Positions 24,162 to 35,899 of a DNA stretch of 64,000 nt are shown piece by piece (position 1 is the first letter of the stretch; each line of letters opens with the position of its first letter). The stretch is from contig NC_088783.1 in the NCBI RefSeq assembly GCF_958450345.1, positions 20,711,701 to 20,775,700 of the forward strand. The letters are read 5' to 3'. Both the position numbers and the translations under genes were made by a program. The DNA is from Calliphora vicina (Eukaryota > Arthropoda > Insecta > Diptera > Calliphoridae). The notes under the pieces were generated by a model. It was given only the letters and a program-made list of their open reading frames with translations, was not told the origin of the DNA and did not search any database.

Positions 24162-25745
24162 CTAGGAAAATAGGTTATGGTAGGTTGTATAGAAGGAGTA
24201 GTGTTTGTGGACAATTGATTTGAATTTCCATATATTGAAAGTGACAGGAAAGTCTTCAGCAGGAAGCTTATTCCTTTTACGGATAGTACGGCTAAAGATC
24301 AAATTTTCCCTTTAATGTGTTGTGCGATTCACAGTCCCGTCGACGACGAGTTGATGAGCCCTTATTGAGTAAAAAACTACGGGTTTCGTTAACAAGTTCC
24401 CTAATATCAGCAGAGCACATACCATTGTAGTATCGGTAGAACAGTGATACACAACTCATATTGCGACGATGTTCCAGTCAGTCAATATATCTACTATACT
24501 GTCACCGATAAGCACCTCTCCTGTACGTGATCGAGTAACTCCAAAATAGATTTCGAAGCACCGGTGATTCCATAAAGCTGAATAACCTACTGTCACCTGT
24601 AACAAGTACCTTGTCCTCTCCTGTACGCGGTCGAGTAACTCCAAAACATTTCTGGTCGGATATAAATGATGTAAATAGTACGGAGATCAGATGGAGTGAA
24701 TATTTTATACAACGTTTTAGAAAAACAAAGCACACGAATGCTTCTTTCGACACTTGAATGATGCCTAGAACATCAAGAGCTTCTGATTCTTCAATATTTA
24801 CACCAACCATAAAAACAGATGGAGCATAATGATCTGTTGTGCATTTGTGTGTTACCATACTCCATTGAGTTTTGCATGCATTGAAATCGACTCTATTTGC
24901 ACAACCCCATTCAAAGATTGTCACAAGATCTTGGTTAAGCGTAACATTCAAGTTTTCCCTCATTATCCGACAGGCCTAGTCTATAATTGAATGAATATGG
25001 ATGGCATTAGATGGGTCGGAAGTTCGACGTAGAAGGTCTTTTAGAAAGATAAAAAACAGAGAGAATTGATCTCTAACTGGCTTAATGAGATTCCATCTAT
25101 AACAACTCGTATAGCGCAATCTCTGAGTAAGCTCAATATAAATCGAGACAAGTTATTACAGACACCAAAAGCAATAAGTTTTGATAAAAGCTCAACATGC
25201 CACACCTCACCGAACTCCTTAGAAATATTTAGAGGCACCACTTTACCCTCGCCAAAACGGTGAATGGAACGACACCATTTTTCCGATAGAAAGGCTAGCA
25301 AGTCTCCCGTAAAGCGTCATCTATGGTAGCCATACTGCCGGTCGCTGAGTAAATTGTTGGATTCTAAATATTTAACAAGATGGTAACTTTGGAAACTTCC
25401 TATTGGGCGTTAATTTTCAGGATTTTTAGCCTCTCCCTTTTTAGAAATTGGCCTTGCATTAGCAACCTTCCAAGAACAGGAAATTTAACGGCTGGTGTCG
25501 AAGAACACTGCTACATATACCAGTTCTGGTATACCATCAGGTCAGGAAGACTTGTTTATGTTGACTTCCGCAAACTTTTTAATGCACAGGAGCGAAAGTA
25601 TATATTTGGCATATTAACTGATAGTCTGTTGAGCTCGGCTTTCCGTTAAGTTCGAATTATTTGCAATTAATTCAGCCAAAATGTTAGCTCTATCAAGAGT
25701 ATTATTTGATGAACTAGCATTATCCTTTATACTTTTAACGAATGT
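24162..25745 (-). pseudogene. Jockey-clade LINE reverse transcriptase, decayed
   Basis: Reading the minus strand from 25745 to 24162 gives, in order, the pieces of a Jockey-type ORF2: a PDGIP motif (about 25540), a SWKVANARPI motif (about 25460), NPEN-RPIGS and HLVKYLESNNLLSDRQYG (about 25370-25410), FLSEKWCRSIHRFGEGK (about 25270), a WHVELLSKL block, and IRVVIDGISLSQ. The catalytic Y/FADD box near 25.0 kb is degraded. After it come WGCANRVDFNACKTQWS, LDVLGI, FLKRC, DRVQER, a YYNGMC-like piece, LVNETRSFLLNKGSS and HKHYSFYTTYHNLFS before the stop at 24162. Frames shift several times and a segment containing DRVQER is duplicated. ORF1 and the endonuclease are absent, as expected for a 5'-truncated copy. 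Confidence 0.9.
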
Positions 25746-25754
25746 CCCAAAGCT

Positions 25755-25925
25755 TTTACTGCCAGTCTTGGCAGACACTATTCCATATAGAGTTTTAAGA
25801 AATCATAGAATAGAGCTTTGGCAGGCACTATTCTATATAATAAGATCTTTGAAGACACTATTCTATTGAACAGAGTCTTTGGAAGACACTATTGAATTGA
25901 GTCTTGGCAGGCACCATTCTATTCT
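25755..25925. repeat. 31-bp minisatellite, part 1
   Basis: Diverged copies of a unit AGAGTCTTTGGAAGACACTA-TTCTATTGAAT. The same unit continues at 27060-27271 and 27713-27870. It was probably one array, broken by the LINE at 25.93-27.06 kb and the mariner at 27.27-27.71 kb. Confidence 0.8.
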
Positions 25926-25929
25926 AACC

Positions 25930-27055
25930 GTATATTCTTAAGATGTACGGCAAACCTGATAACAGGGGCATTGCGTATCACCGCCATAAAGTCGCTCTTC
26001 AATCTACTTAACTGGGTACCAGTAGATCTAATGACCAGAAAGCTGGCATTGAACACTGCCTTTAGGCTCAACGCTTGTAACACATGGAATTATAGATCCT
26101 ATGGACATGCTTGCATAATAGGAAGTATTCAAAATCTTCCTGATCAAATTGATTACTGCACCCCAACCCTTCTTCCTGAGTAACTTCGGTTGCTTAATCC
26201 CATCCAGTATAGAACCTGTTGATGGTCCCTTACTTGGTTCAAAGGGGTAATCCATCTATCGCGGTATCTGCCATTAAGAGAGCGGCAAACTGGCTATACT
26301 GACAAATACAGTCCAGGAATGCCGGGCATCCTTAAATCAGATGGCAAAACATTCAAAACAGTTGTACTCACTTGAGTATGTAGACACAGGGATAACGAAC
26401 GCAATTATATTGCTGATAACTTGGCGGGAATAGAAGCCTCGATGTCGGAAGATGAAGTAGACTTCCTATGTGCCATTTCGCTTTCGACTTGTAAGCAGCG
26501 GATAAATAATGCATATTACGAACTTGTCCAAACAAGGTGGGCTAATGAATCCACATGTGTTATTACGAGGATGATATGGCCTGCGTTTGACTTTGCTTAC
26601 AACGAATACAATTTTGCAATATGGTGGCGATGATCACCGGGTATTGCACTTTCGGTACCCATGCTGCAAGACTTGGGCTGTCTCACTACGACTTCTGCAG
26701 GATTTGTAAGAATGAGGAGGAGGAAGAGACCATCTTACACTTCTTTTGTAATTGTCCGGCACTGGGTAATCTGCGTGTCTGGCTTTTAGGCGAGCTATAC
26801 TTTAGTAATCTCTCCGGGTTATCTGGGAAGCAACTAAAGTGCAGGTGATTGACAAGACCGAGGATGCAAATTGCACCTCATAGTGACTCAGCATGATGGT
26901 GTGCGCTATTTGAATTCCTTGAATTCTTACATTCTTCTCTCCTCTAACTCCCAGACTCCTTTATCTTATATTTCCTCAGGTACCACAGAGGGAACAATCA
27001 GTGAGCCCAAGTGAGCTAAACGAGATGAAAGGTTTTGGAAGCGGGTAGGCTACCT
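25930..27055 (+). pseudogene. I-superfamily LINE ORF2 end with RNase H remnant
   Basis: The plus strand shows the ORF2 linker after the RT (LFNLLNWVPVDLMTRKLALN, about 25.99-26.05 kb), then an RNase H tail with RDNERNYIADNLAGIEA (the H-x-D...GN-x-AD type signature, Gly missing, about 26.40 kb). The TGYCTFGTHAARLGL and CRIC-acidic-ILHFFCNC knuckle lie at about 26.64-26.76 kb. RNase H downstream of RT marks the I/R1/LOA group. It is frameshifted and 5' truncated. The 3' UTR extends to about 27.05 kb and includes CAGGTACCACAGAGG, also seen near 10.83 kb in minus orientation. Confidence 0.8.
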
Positions 27056-27059
27056 AACC

Positions 27060-27271
27060 TATTGTATAGAATAGAGTCTATGGTAGACACCATTCTATTA
27101 AAAAGAGTCCTTGGAAATAATAGAGTAGAGTCTTTGGAAGACACTATTCTATTGAATAGAGTCTTCGAAAGATAGCATTCAATTGAATATAATCTTTGGT
27201 AGACAAAATTTTATTGAAAAGAGTATTTGATATAGAATAGTAACTATGTACGACAGTTTTGTCTTTTTTAT
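27060..27271. repeat. 31-bp minisatellite, part 2
   Basis: Six or so copies of the AGAGTCTTTGGAAGACACTA-type unit, some with deletions. Continuous in sequence with part 1 before the LINE inserted. Confidence 0.8.
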
Positions 27272-27712
27272 ATTGGGTGTATGCCTTTAAAATGCGGTAT
27301 TTACTATAGATGGCCTATCTTTTCAACACGGTTTTTGTGCCAACAAAGCTTCATAAGCGGGAAGTTTTGATTTACTTTTATTGCTCACTAAAGCATATGG
27401 CGAATATGTTCCATCGGTTTCAACATGCAAGTGATGGTTTGTGAAACAGAAGACTAAGATCGCCCAGGCCAGCCAAAAAAGTTTGAAGATCAAGATCAAG
27501 TTTGAAGATCAATGCAAAATCATTGAGAGCTACTCAGGCAGCAATTTCAAAACGTTTGCGCGCAGCAGGATTCATTCAAAAGCAGGGAAATCAGGTACCA
27601 TACGAATTGAATCCAAAAAGAAAAGTCAAAGGGAAGGGAAAATTCATAGCTAACAATGGTCAATACTTTAAATAAATTTATATTGTACAAATGTTTTAAA
27701 ATAAATCACTCT
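27272..27712 (+). mobile_element. mariner 2, internally deleted (MITE-like)
   Basis: Begins at TATTGGGTGTATGCCTTTAA, then a 5' UTR and N-terminal transposase DNA-binding part (a KIAQASQ block near 27.46 kb and an AAGFIQKQG-type block, shifted, near 27.58 kb). It jumps straight to the 3' terminal region (GTCAATACTTTAAATAAA). All three catalytic acidic residues are deleted. It is about 440 bp against about 1.3 kb for an intact mariner. Confidence 0.85.
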
Positions 27713-27870
27713 GCAGAATAGAATCACTCTGCAAAATAGTGTATTTGGATGACACTTTTCTATAGAATATTCAGTTTTTAAAAATCTTGTCTGTCTTTCT
27801 CTGGAAGATACTTATCTATAGAATGATATCTTTGGAAGGAAGTCTCTTCTATAGAATAGTATCTATGTGT
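27713..27870. repeat. 31-bp minisatellite, part 3
   Basis: Diverged copies (GAAGATACTTATCTATAGAATG, GAAGGAAGTCTCTTCTATAG) right of mariner 2, confirming that the mariner landed inside the array. Confidence 0.75.
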
Positions 27871-29480
27871 AGGGTTTGTAAGACACAAAATTTATAAGTT
27901 CTTATTTCCTAAAAAAAAACACTTCCTTTTCCTTTATGTAATTCATTTATTTATTTATTACACCTCAAATAAATCTATAAATATTTATAGATTATTGTTA
28001 ATATTTTGACAAATCTATCTTCCTTTTGCTACGTAAATTGAGGTTTAAATCATTAATTTAATCATTGAACGCCTACCACCTGCTGTAAATCATTTATAAC
28101 GCCTTCAAATGAATTATTGGTTTCATGACACGCAGTATCCTCTATGTGTTGGCAGTTTCAGTTTTGTGCTGGATTTCTGTTTTTCTTAATGTTATTACAA
28201 GTATATTTTTATACGATTTTTTCCATTTTTTTTTAAGGAAATTAAATAAAACACACCGCACACAAGATTACAGTACAAACAGCCCAGCCTCCTCACACAA
28301 ACTTACCAACCCAAAATTGATTTTCTTTTTTTTAATAATATTTAAAGTTGTACTTTTTTTTTACATAATATTGATTTTATTTATATGTAGGTATGTGGAT
28401 GTGTGTGTGTTTGTTGGTATGTATATTGAATTCACACAATTACATTTTAATAAAAACACTCATGCATACTGTCACACACACACACACTTACACACACCAT
28501 TTTACATTTTGACACACGTAGCAAACGGATGCTCACTTCTACAATTTGTATGTGTAAGGTCCTTGCAAACGGTAGATAACATTTTTTTGGATTGAAAAAA
28601 TATAAGAAATGGGCGAAACTCAAACAAACACTACTATGTTTGACATTTTATGTATTTGAGAGAGAGTGTGTATTTTGTAGAGTTTAAATGTCAATCAACA
28701 CGTAGCTCTTGTAAAAATGTATTTTTATTTGAGAAATTGTACACAAAATGTCAATACTTGTCTAAGGGATTCATTTTGCTTCTTTTTCTTCCTTCATTTT
28801 CCAGTTTTCTCATCATGTTTGCCACACTCAGCAGGTTTTAATAAAATTAATTTTTATTTTATAAAAAAAAAACAAATTTCAAATTTTTTTTTCTCTGTAA
28901 AACGAAAGGACCTTCTTGGCTGTGCATGTAAGGAGGTGTTTATAGGCTACATTATTTTAAACACATTTATGTCATTAACAAAAAAAAAAAATATATAAAA
29001 TTATCGCTCTAGACTTGTCACGTAGTTTTGTATGTAAGATCTTTAGATAAGGATGTTCACGGTGCCTCTTTGGGGTACTAATTGACCAATACCATGATTA
29101 ATGCATATCTACAGTCGCATCCAGACATAACATTATTGATTTGGTAAATATTCTCAATTCAACCAAAATTCATGACAATTTATACAATTTTGAAATTTTT
29201 ACTTGTTATTTCTATGCAGGAACACTTTTTATTACCAAATCTTACTTACTTACTATCCTGCAGAGGTATCAAACCATCTGATGATTTCAACATATTCATT
29301 TTGTTTTATACATTTTATCTCTGTTTTTCTGTTGAATCTTCACATATTTTCTGGTGACTGTTAAATTAAATGAATGAAATATTTGTTTGGATCTGCTGCA
29401 TTATATCGCCGCTGTGCCAACAAAATGAGTTTGGTGTAAATTTTAAAAATTTGTTTTAATCCACCATCTGAAAGCAATAT
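27871..29480. other. AT-rich sequence with CA/TG microsatellites
   Basis: GT-rich (28388-28420) and CA-rich (28466-28500) runs lie about 50 bp apart in opposite sense and could pair. A 156-codon frame (28125-28595) runs through them and shows hydrophobic low-complexity composition without a recognisable domain. I do not call it a gene. Confidence 0.5.
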
Positions 29481-29599
29481 TAATAGTCCATCTACTTAAA
29501 AATGCGGGATTTTTTAGCATTTATATATCTATTCAAAGTATTGGTCATTGCTAGCTATGACCCTTTTCCATCTTATTGGCAACATTCATGGATTCATGT

Positions 29600-30084
29600 T
29601 GTGAGTAGGGTTTTTAATTTCCCGACCTTTTTTGATTCTCGGGAATCGGAAAATTTTTTTCTACAATCCCGTGTACTCGGCTATTCCCGAAATATATAAT
29701 GATACTGTAAATTAGGAATATTATAGCCAAATTTCATTAAAAACTTAGTGTTATAATTATTAAATATCAGAGCTTCGAATTAATTAATAAAATTTGAGCT
29801 TAATTCACTAAAATCTTAATCCGTAATTAAAGAATGTCAGCCTTTCATTCCATAATTCCATTCCTAATATTTAATTTTTTAGGTTCATTCCAAAGCATTT
29901 GTTAAAACTGAATTAATTTTAAAGTTAATTAATAACACAATTTATTCAAACATAAATTAACCGTATTATGGTTACCACAATCATGTAAATAGTTACTGTG
30001 ACTATAATATTGTTAAAAATCTTGTAACACAATTTAAATGGTTACAGTAACCATGCCCTATTATATTTTTTCTCTGAGTGCAGG
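29600..30084. mobile_element. Insertion in mariner 3 carrying MITE family S end
   Basis: About 485 bp that interrupts mariner 3. Its right 130 bp (TATTATGGTTACCACAATCA, then TATTTTTTCTCTGAGTGCAG) match 42.29-42.40 kb and, inverted, 57.49-57.66 kb. The left part has a small inverted motif TTCCCGACC / GGGAATCGG. Superfamily unknown. Confidence 0.6.
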
Positions 30085-30786
30085 GAGACCGTTCTGAGGC
30101 GATCGAAAAAAATAGTATTCGTACTATAAAGTGGTTGAGACAAATCTCCATTCTAAATAGTTTTAAACAGATATTGCAACATGTGGCCGAGCGTTGTCAT
30201 GATGGAATATTACGAATTCAAGTCTGGGCATATATTCTTGGTGTTTTTCGGAAAATGCTCTCTTCCAACGAATCAGTTGCGTTTGGTACAGATTCCGTGT
30301 GATGGTCCGATCAGATTTCAGCAGCTCATAATAGAAATGGCCCTTTTGCCCCCACCAAATACAGAACATTACCTTATGGCCATGGTAATTTGACTTTATT
30401 GTCGATTCGGCTGGTTGGCCGGGCTTCACATACGATTACTACCGCTTCGAGTTATCGTAATGGATCCGTTATTCATAGCAGGTAATGATTTGATACAAAA
30501 TTAATTTTCTTTTATAGCGTTCAAACATCATTTCGGACATCCAAAATCGTTCTTCAAGGTCTCTCGGCTTCAATTCGTATGGTGCCCAATTTCCCTGCTT
30601 TTGGATGAATCCTGTTTTCATGGAGTAATCCTCCAATCCTTGATCTTCAAAATTTTTTGGCTGGCCTGGGCGATCTTTGTCTTCCGTTTCAAAATCTTCA
30701 CTTCTGAACCGCACAAAACATCTCTCGCACGTTGAAACCGATGGACCACCTTGGCTTTAGTAAGCAATCTTTGTTCTTCAACGGCA

Positions 30787-31445
30787 CCATACCCTTTACC
30801 ATGAGTGGCAATGGTATATATAATTTTGTCATTCCGTTTGTAATTTCTACATTTTTCATTTGCGACCCCACAAAGTATATATATTCTGGATCATTCAACA
30901 TAGTCTGTACATCTGTACGTATGTCCGTCTGTATGTTTAAATCAACTTTCTTTAGCCCCCAAATAACTTACAAACATTATTGATACATCAGTATATCGGA
31001 AATTCTTCCGGCTCTGTTGCTATTTAAAATCGAGAAAATCGGCCACAAATGGCTGAGATATAAGGAAAAAACTGGGACAACCTCGATTTTTGGCCTATTT
31101 TTGATCTATATCTGGATTACTAAGTCATTAATATAGACCATATGGATATCTAATGATAGATTTTTCAATTGCAATGCTATATAAGGCTATAGTAATTTAG
31201 GTCCAATGGGTCAAAATCGGGAAAAATATTTTTTAACACGAATTTTTTTTTACCAAAAAAATTTTTTGTCATAAATTTTTTTTCGCTAATAAATTTAAAA
31301 AATTAAAAAAAAAATTGGAAAAAAAAAATATTTTTTTTAATTATAAAAACAATTTTAAATTTTTTTTAATTTTGTATTTTAAAGTATAATTTGTTGAAGG
31401 GTATATAAGATTCGGCACAGCCGAATACAGCTTTCTGACTTGTTT
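30787..31445 (+). mobile_element. DINE-1/Helentron-like repeat inside mariner 3 (copy C)
   Basis: The left end reads ATACCCTTTACCATGAG. GTCATTCCGTTTGTAATT, GCGACCCCACAAAGTATATA and GTCCGTCTGTATG follow, and the right end has the GATTCGG-CACAG-CCGAAT hairpin followed by CTTTCTGACTTGTTT. Mariner sequence is found on both sides, so it is younger than mariner 3. Confidence 0.9.
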
Positions 31446-31648
31446 CAAATTAAAGAAGTAAAAACTTCCTGCATATGACGCTTTGTTGGCACAATATTGA
31501 GATATTCGAAGCAAAAAAAATTGGTTGTTTACACTATAATGATCAATAACTAAGTGAGAGTAGGTGACAGATATGTACTCTTCAAAATGACATATACATA
31601 AGGTATTTAAAACAAAAATCGCGTTCAAAAGATAACAAGTTGCAAATA

Positions 31649-32299
31649 TGTTTATTAGTTGGCAAGTTAATAACCTTGCATATACATATATAATTTTATA
31701 TAAATTTCATTAGAAAATAACCTGTTGTTTTATTTTCCCGAAAAGTTATTGAAAAACTCATGGCTCTTTTTGCTAGCGCAGCGACGCTACGTATTTCCTG
31801 GTGACACTTTAATTGAGATTTTTTATGGCAAAAGAAAATATTATTACAAGAAGACTAAGGGTGTTTGGTGTGTTTTTTTGTGATTCCTACCAAAATTCTT
31901 ACATGTTTTCTTAACATTTGCTGAGGAGTAAAAATATTTGATTTTAACCAAAATAAAAATCTTATAATTGTATATAAACATCATAAAAACGTGATGAAAT
32001 TTTAAAAGAAGGTTATTTTTAGCAAAGGACAACTAAAAATATTAAATGTTTCAAAAATTGGGCTACCACAATTAATAGAAAAAGCAAGGTTTTGGTTAAG
32101 TATTTGGAAATTTGTCACTCATGCATTTAACTAATGACAAGAATTCGTAGTTAATTATGTTTGAAAAATATTTTAAGCTGTTAAAATAATCTAAAAATTT
32201 TGTGTAAACCTAATGACAATGCAAGAGTATGTACAAACATTTTGTGAAAGCTAGTAAAATAACTTAAAAATTCAATTTTAGTTTTATTTCAGGCCAACA
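31649..32299. other. AT-rich sequence, nothing recognised
   Basis: No repeat match or coding similarity noticed. Confidence 0.5.
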
Positions 32300-33005
32300 T
32301 ATTTTTCAATTTTGAAAAAAAAAATTAAATTTTTTAAAAACGGAAAGGTCTAAAAAATAATTACATAAATAAATTAAAATATCTTTGAAAATTCCAACTT
32401 AATTTCAAAATATTAGAATTTTGATCTACTCTATGAGTTGTAGCCCTTGTCATAAAGAACAAAAATTGTGAACATATAAAATCAAAAAACCTTCATCTTC
32501 AAGTTCAAAATCGCAAAAAACAAATAAATTTTTTTAAAGCTGCCTAAAAGTATGCTTTAGTTTATAATAGTTTATGGCCCAAAACACTTCTTTTAGTTTT
32601 TCTTACTAGCTTATATTGACCTACATATACGGTGTTAAGAATCATTCCTAGGAAGTTCATATGTTCTAGAAAGTTGTTTATTGAAATCTTAGTTACATTT
32701 TTGTAGTTGATTGTTTCCTAGAATTTTGAACGGTTTGCTACCTATGGACCTGAACAGGGGAAAAAGGTAAAAAAATCGATTTTTTTAAAGTTTTTTGCGA
32801 TTTGCGAACTGTTTGCAAGATATGGGCCTGAGAAAATTATCACTTTTTTCCAAAAATTACACCGAGGCCCCAAATCATTGGAGTCGCATAAAAAAGTGCA
32901 TGACTTTGGGCAAAACTGGGAGACACGGGTTTTTTATTGGTCTTTTATCACATAGTGGTGTCCGTATATGGTTATATTTCCATGACTCAAAAAATTACAC
33001 ACAGT
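32300..33005 (+). repeat. Foldback family Z, copy 2
   Basis: Carries the family landmarks AAGCTGCCTAAAA, ACCTACATATACGG, AAGAATCATTCCTAGGAAGT, ACCTGAACAGGGGAAAA and GTGCATGACTTTGGGCAAAA, and ends AGTGGTGTCCGTATATGGTT near 32.97 kb. That terminus is identical to the outer ends of the fuller copy at 53.93-55.58 kb. No coding sequence. Confidence 0.75.
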
Positions 33006-33009
33006 GTTA

Positions 33010-33996
33010 TTGAACATTATAGAGTAAACAACAAAGTTTTTTTGCTTTGAAAATGTAGAATTTTGTAACACCAAAGCGTTAAGTGCCTCTGAAGCACACT
33101 GATTGCTCATCAAAACTTATGGTGAATTTGTTGCATCGATTTCAACGTTAGAGAGATGGTTTTTGCGGTTCGGAAGTGGTTATTTTGACACGGAAGACAA
33201 AAATCGCCCAAGCTAGCCAAAACAGATTGAAGACCAATAATTGGAGGCATTACTCCATGAAGATTGTTGTGAAAATCAACAAGAGCTTGCAAAATCATTG
33301 GGATTTACTCAAAAAGTTTGCGAGCAACAGGATTCATCCAAAAGCAGGGAAATTGGGTATGATACGAATTCAAGTCGAGAGATCTTGAAAGATTATTTTG
33401 CATGTTCGAAATGATGCTTGAAGGCTGTAAAAGAAATCAATTTTTTCACGGAATCATTATTTGCGATAAAAAATGGATCCATTACGATAACCCAAAGCGT
33501 AAGAGATCGTATGTGAAAGTCGACCAACCAGCCAAATCGACACCAAAGCAAAATACCCATGGCGCTAAGGTAATTCCATGTATTTGGTGTGAGCAAAAGA
33601 GTTCTATCTGTTATGAGCTGCTGAAATCTGACCAGACCATCACAGGGAACCTGTACTGTGCTCGGCCACATGTTGCAATACTTGTTAAAAAGTCTTTAGA
33701 AAGAAGTGGTTGGTTAATTTTGCCTCATCCGCTTTATAGTCTAGATCGTGCCCCGTCCGACTACTATTTGTTTCGATCGATGCGGAACGATTCAGAACAG
33801 AGTATCTGAAATTGGCTTAATCCGTTATCGGCCTCATAAGAAGAGTAGATCTTTTTTCTCGGAATCCATATGATGCCAGAAAGATGGGAAAATGTCATTG
33901 CTAAAATGGCAAATACTTTGAATAAATTATTATTGTAGAAATGTTTCAAAATAAAAATATAAAAAAATTACGCATTTTTAAGTCATATACCCAATA
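33010..33996 (+). pseudogene. mariner 4 transposase relic
   Basis: Plus-strand element whose 3' inverted repeat ATTACGCATTTTTAAGTCAT ends CCCAATA at 33996. The frame at 33402-33809 keeps the first catalytic region (IICDKKWIHYDNPKRKR, about 33460) and the third (YSLDRAPSDYYLFRSM, about 33.74 kb). A deletion after GNLY removes the second region up to CARPHV, so the HDN aspartate is gone. N-terminal pieces with KIAQASQ and FASNRIHPKAGK lie upstream in another frame. The 5' terminus is missing where family Z sits. It cannot be active. Confidence 0.88.
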
Positions 33997-35370
33997 AGAT
34001 TGTTGAAGATGTATTCCAATTTGTCAGTTGTCTAAATTACTTTTAAAATTGTATTCTTTGAATTATTACAGAGTAATTGTCAACAAATAAATATGAGGAA
34101 TAATAAATTCACTTTCAAAATATAAAAACTTCAAAGTTCGAATAATAATAAATAATAAAATCTCTAAAACATTGACAAACTGAGGATTGCTGAAGAGCAT
34201 GTAGCGGTTAAAAAATGTTATCCGGTTTGCAATTCAACTGTTGAAGTAAGTTTTTCAATGTCTTCTTGGAATTATTACAACTAAGTGAACTGGACCTTAA
34301 GCAATAGAATTTACTTCGTATTAAAATTACAAATTCGTAAAAAGTTGTATAATTTAAAAAAAGTGTTAAAGTTTTTTTTATTATTTTTCCTTTCTGTAAC
34401 ACTTTTATGTTAAACATACATATTTTGTCCAATAAAATATTCATAACATATACTATTGACCTACTGTGACTTATGATTGTCAGATACATTTCCTTTATCA
34501 TGTATTTTTTTCCAATTTTTTCTTTCTTTCTCTCTGTAACTTCATGACTTTTTGATAATGATGGTGATTATGTTGACAATGTTAATAAAACAAACCTACA
34601 CTAATACCAAATAAAAACCTGTCAATTATTATTGTTGACATTTTGTTAATATTTTCTGGCTTTTCCTTGAATTTCGAAGGGTCTACATCAATAATGAAAT
34701 TATTACAATATACCCCTCAAATAGCCAGTCAACACGTACAATCAAATAAAAATTTACATAAATATTTTCTAGTTTATTTATGATGATTGAAAGCTGAGAG
34801 TAAAAAAAAACATTAGCAAAAATGAAAAGTTTGTAAAGATAACAACCCTAAAGGTTTAGTTTAACCTGGTATGAAAAAGGAATTTTTTTGTTAAAGTAAA
34901 TAAAACATATTTTTGCAGACTTTAGGTTTGTTTTCCAAAAATAAAAAAAATAAAATTTCAAAAATAATAAACATTTGAGGGGTTAATTTTTAGCATTTTG
35001 TTTAATTCAACTTGAAAAAATATAAAAAGTGGTAGTGATTTAACAGGGGAAATTGAGTCTGTCTAAAGCTTTAGGGACTGCTCTTTAATACAGTAAAACA
35101 TCATTTGTTAATCAGAAATAAAGAAATTTTAAGTGTTTTTTTTAATGTTCATTACCATTTTAATAAAAAAAAGGGGTAATTAAAACCAAATAATAAAAAA
35201 TTCAGATAAAAATGAAAGCTGCTTGTGTTTTCTTTTTTTTATTGATTATGGCCAAAAGGCTAAATAATGTGAATTTACCTTAAATATTTATAAAGCCTCT
35301 AGAAAAGAAACTTCTTTCTACTTCATAATAAACAATTGTAAACGAATTTAGAGTAATTTCAACATTAAAC
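33997..35370. other. AT-rich sequence, nothing recognised
   Basis: No coding similarity or internal repeat match. Short minus-strand frames (for example 34208-34501) have no domain that I recognise. Confidence 0.5.
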
Positions 35371-35567
35371 CAGTGGCCGGCATAAAGAGAACAAAGTACA
35401 AGGTTCACATTAACATGTTAAGCTCTTTATTTCTCTATTGTATTTCGACCAGCTATTGATTGTGATATTTATTTCTTATTTATTAATTTTTAGGAACTTC
35501 GATGACAGTCGTATTGTTTACATCTAAATAACAGATCATGTCCGTCCCCTGGTGACGATGAGTGCCG
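35371..35567. mobile_element. hAT-like MITE family V, copy 1
   Basis: Starts CAGTGGCCGGCATAAAGAG and ends GATGAGTGCCG, with GGAACTTCGATGACAGTCGT and CAGATCATGTCCGTCCCCTG inside. The terminal form, from copies 2 and 3, is CAGTGGTCGGCA...TGCCGACCACTG, a hAT-type inverted repeat. The last six bases of the right end are lost. Confidence 0.65.
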
Positions 35568-35899
35568 TACAAATGTGTACTCATTTACATCATGATAATG
35601 AGCTTTCGGTTTACTCCCTTGCTTTCGATGTCTCCCTTACAGAAGACATGATTTTTTAACAAAACATACAGCAACCTGCTTAAAAATCAGTGATCGGCAT
35701 AAAGAGAGCATGGAGCATGTTTCATAATATTGGCTGGGTGACTTAAAAATCCGGGATTTTTCACATTTCTACCTTTTATTTTGGAACATTTGTTCCATAT
35801 AAATTTATTCAAAGTATTGGCCATTGTTAGCTATATGAACATTTCCAATCTTTCACAGCCAAAAGAACTGCACATCTTTTGAGACCAAAAACGAATCAA

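Larger units (their letters stand above)
29481..31648 (-). mobile_element. mariner 3, with two later insertions
   Basis: The left end carries ACTTAAAAATGCGGGATTTTT and the right end ATCGCGTTCAAAAGATAA. Minus-strand transposase pieces include HGHKVMFCIWWGQKG (about 30.37 kb), YYELLKSDRTITRNLYQTQL, the second catalytic motif HHDNARPHV (about 30.18 kb, intact) and a damaged EYYFFRS version of the third-motif neighbourhood (about 30.1 kb). The helix-turn-helix end GFIQKQGNWAPYELKPRDLEE is near 30.58 kb. The element is split by an insertion at 29.60-30.08 kb and by a DINE copy at 30.79-31.45 kb. It is inactive. Confidence 0.85.

Noticed and set aside
28125..28595. A 156-codon frame as a small gene
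   Set aside because: It spans CA/TG microsatellites and T runs, is hydrophobic low complexity, and has no recognisable motif.
30163..30429. Active mariner transposase
   Set aside because: It is one segment of an element broken by two insertions and with a damaged third catalytic region.
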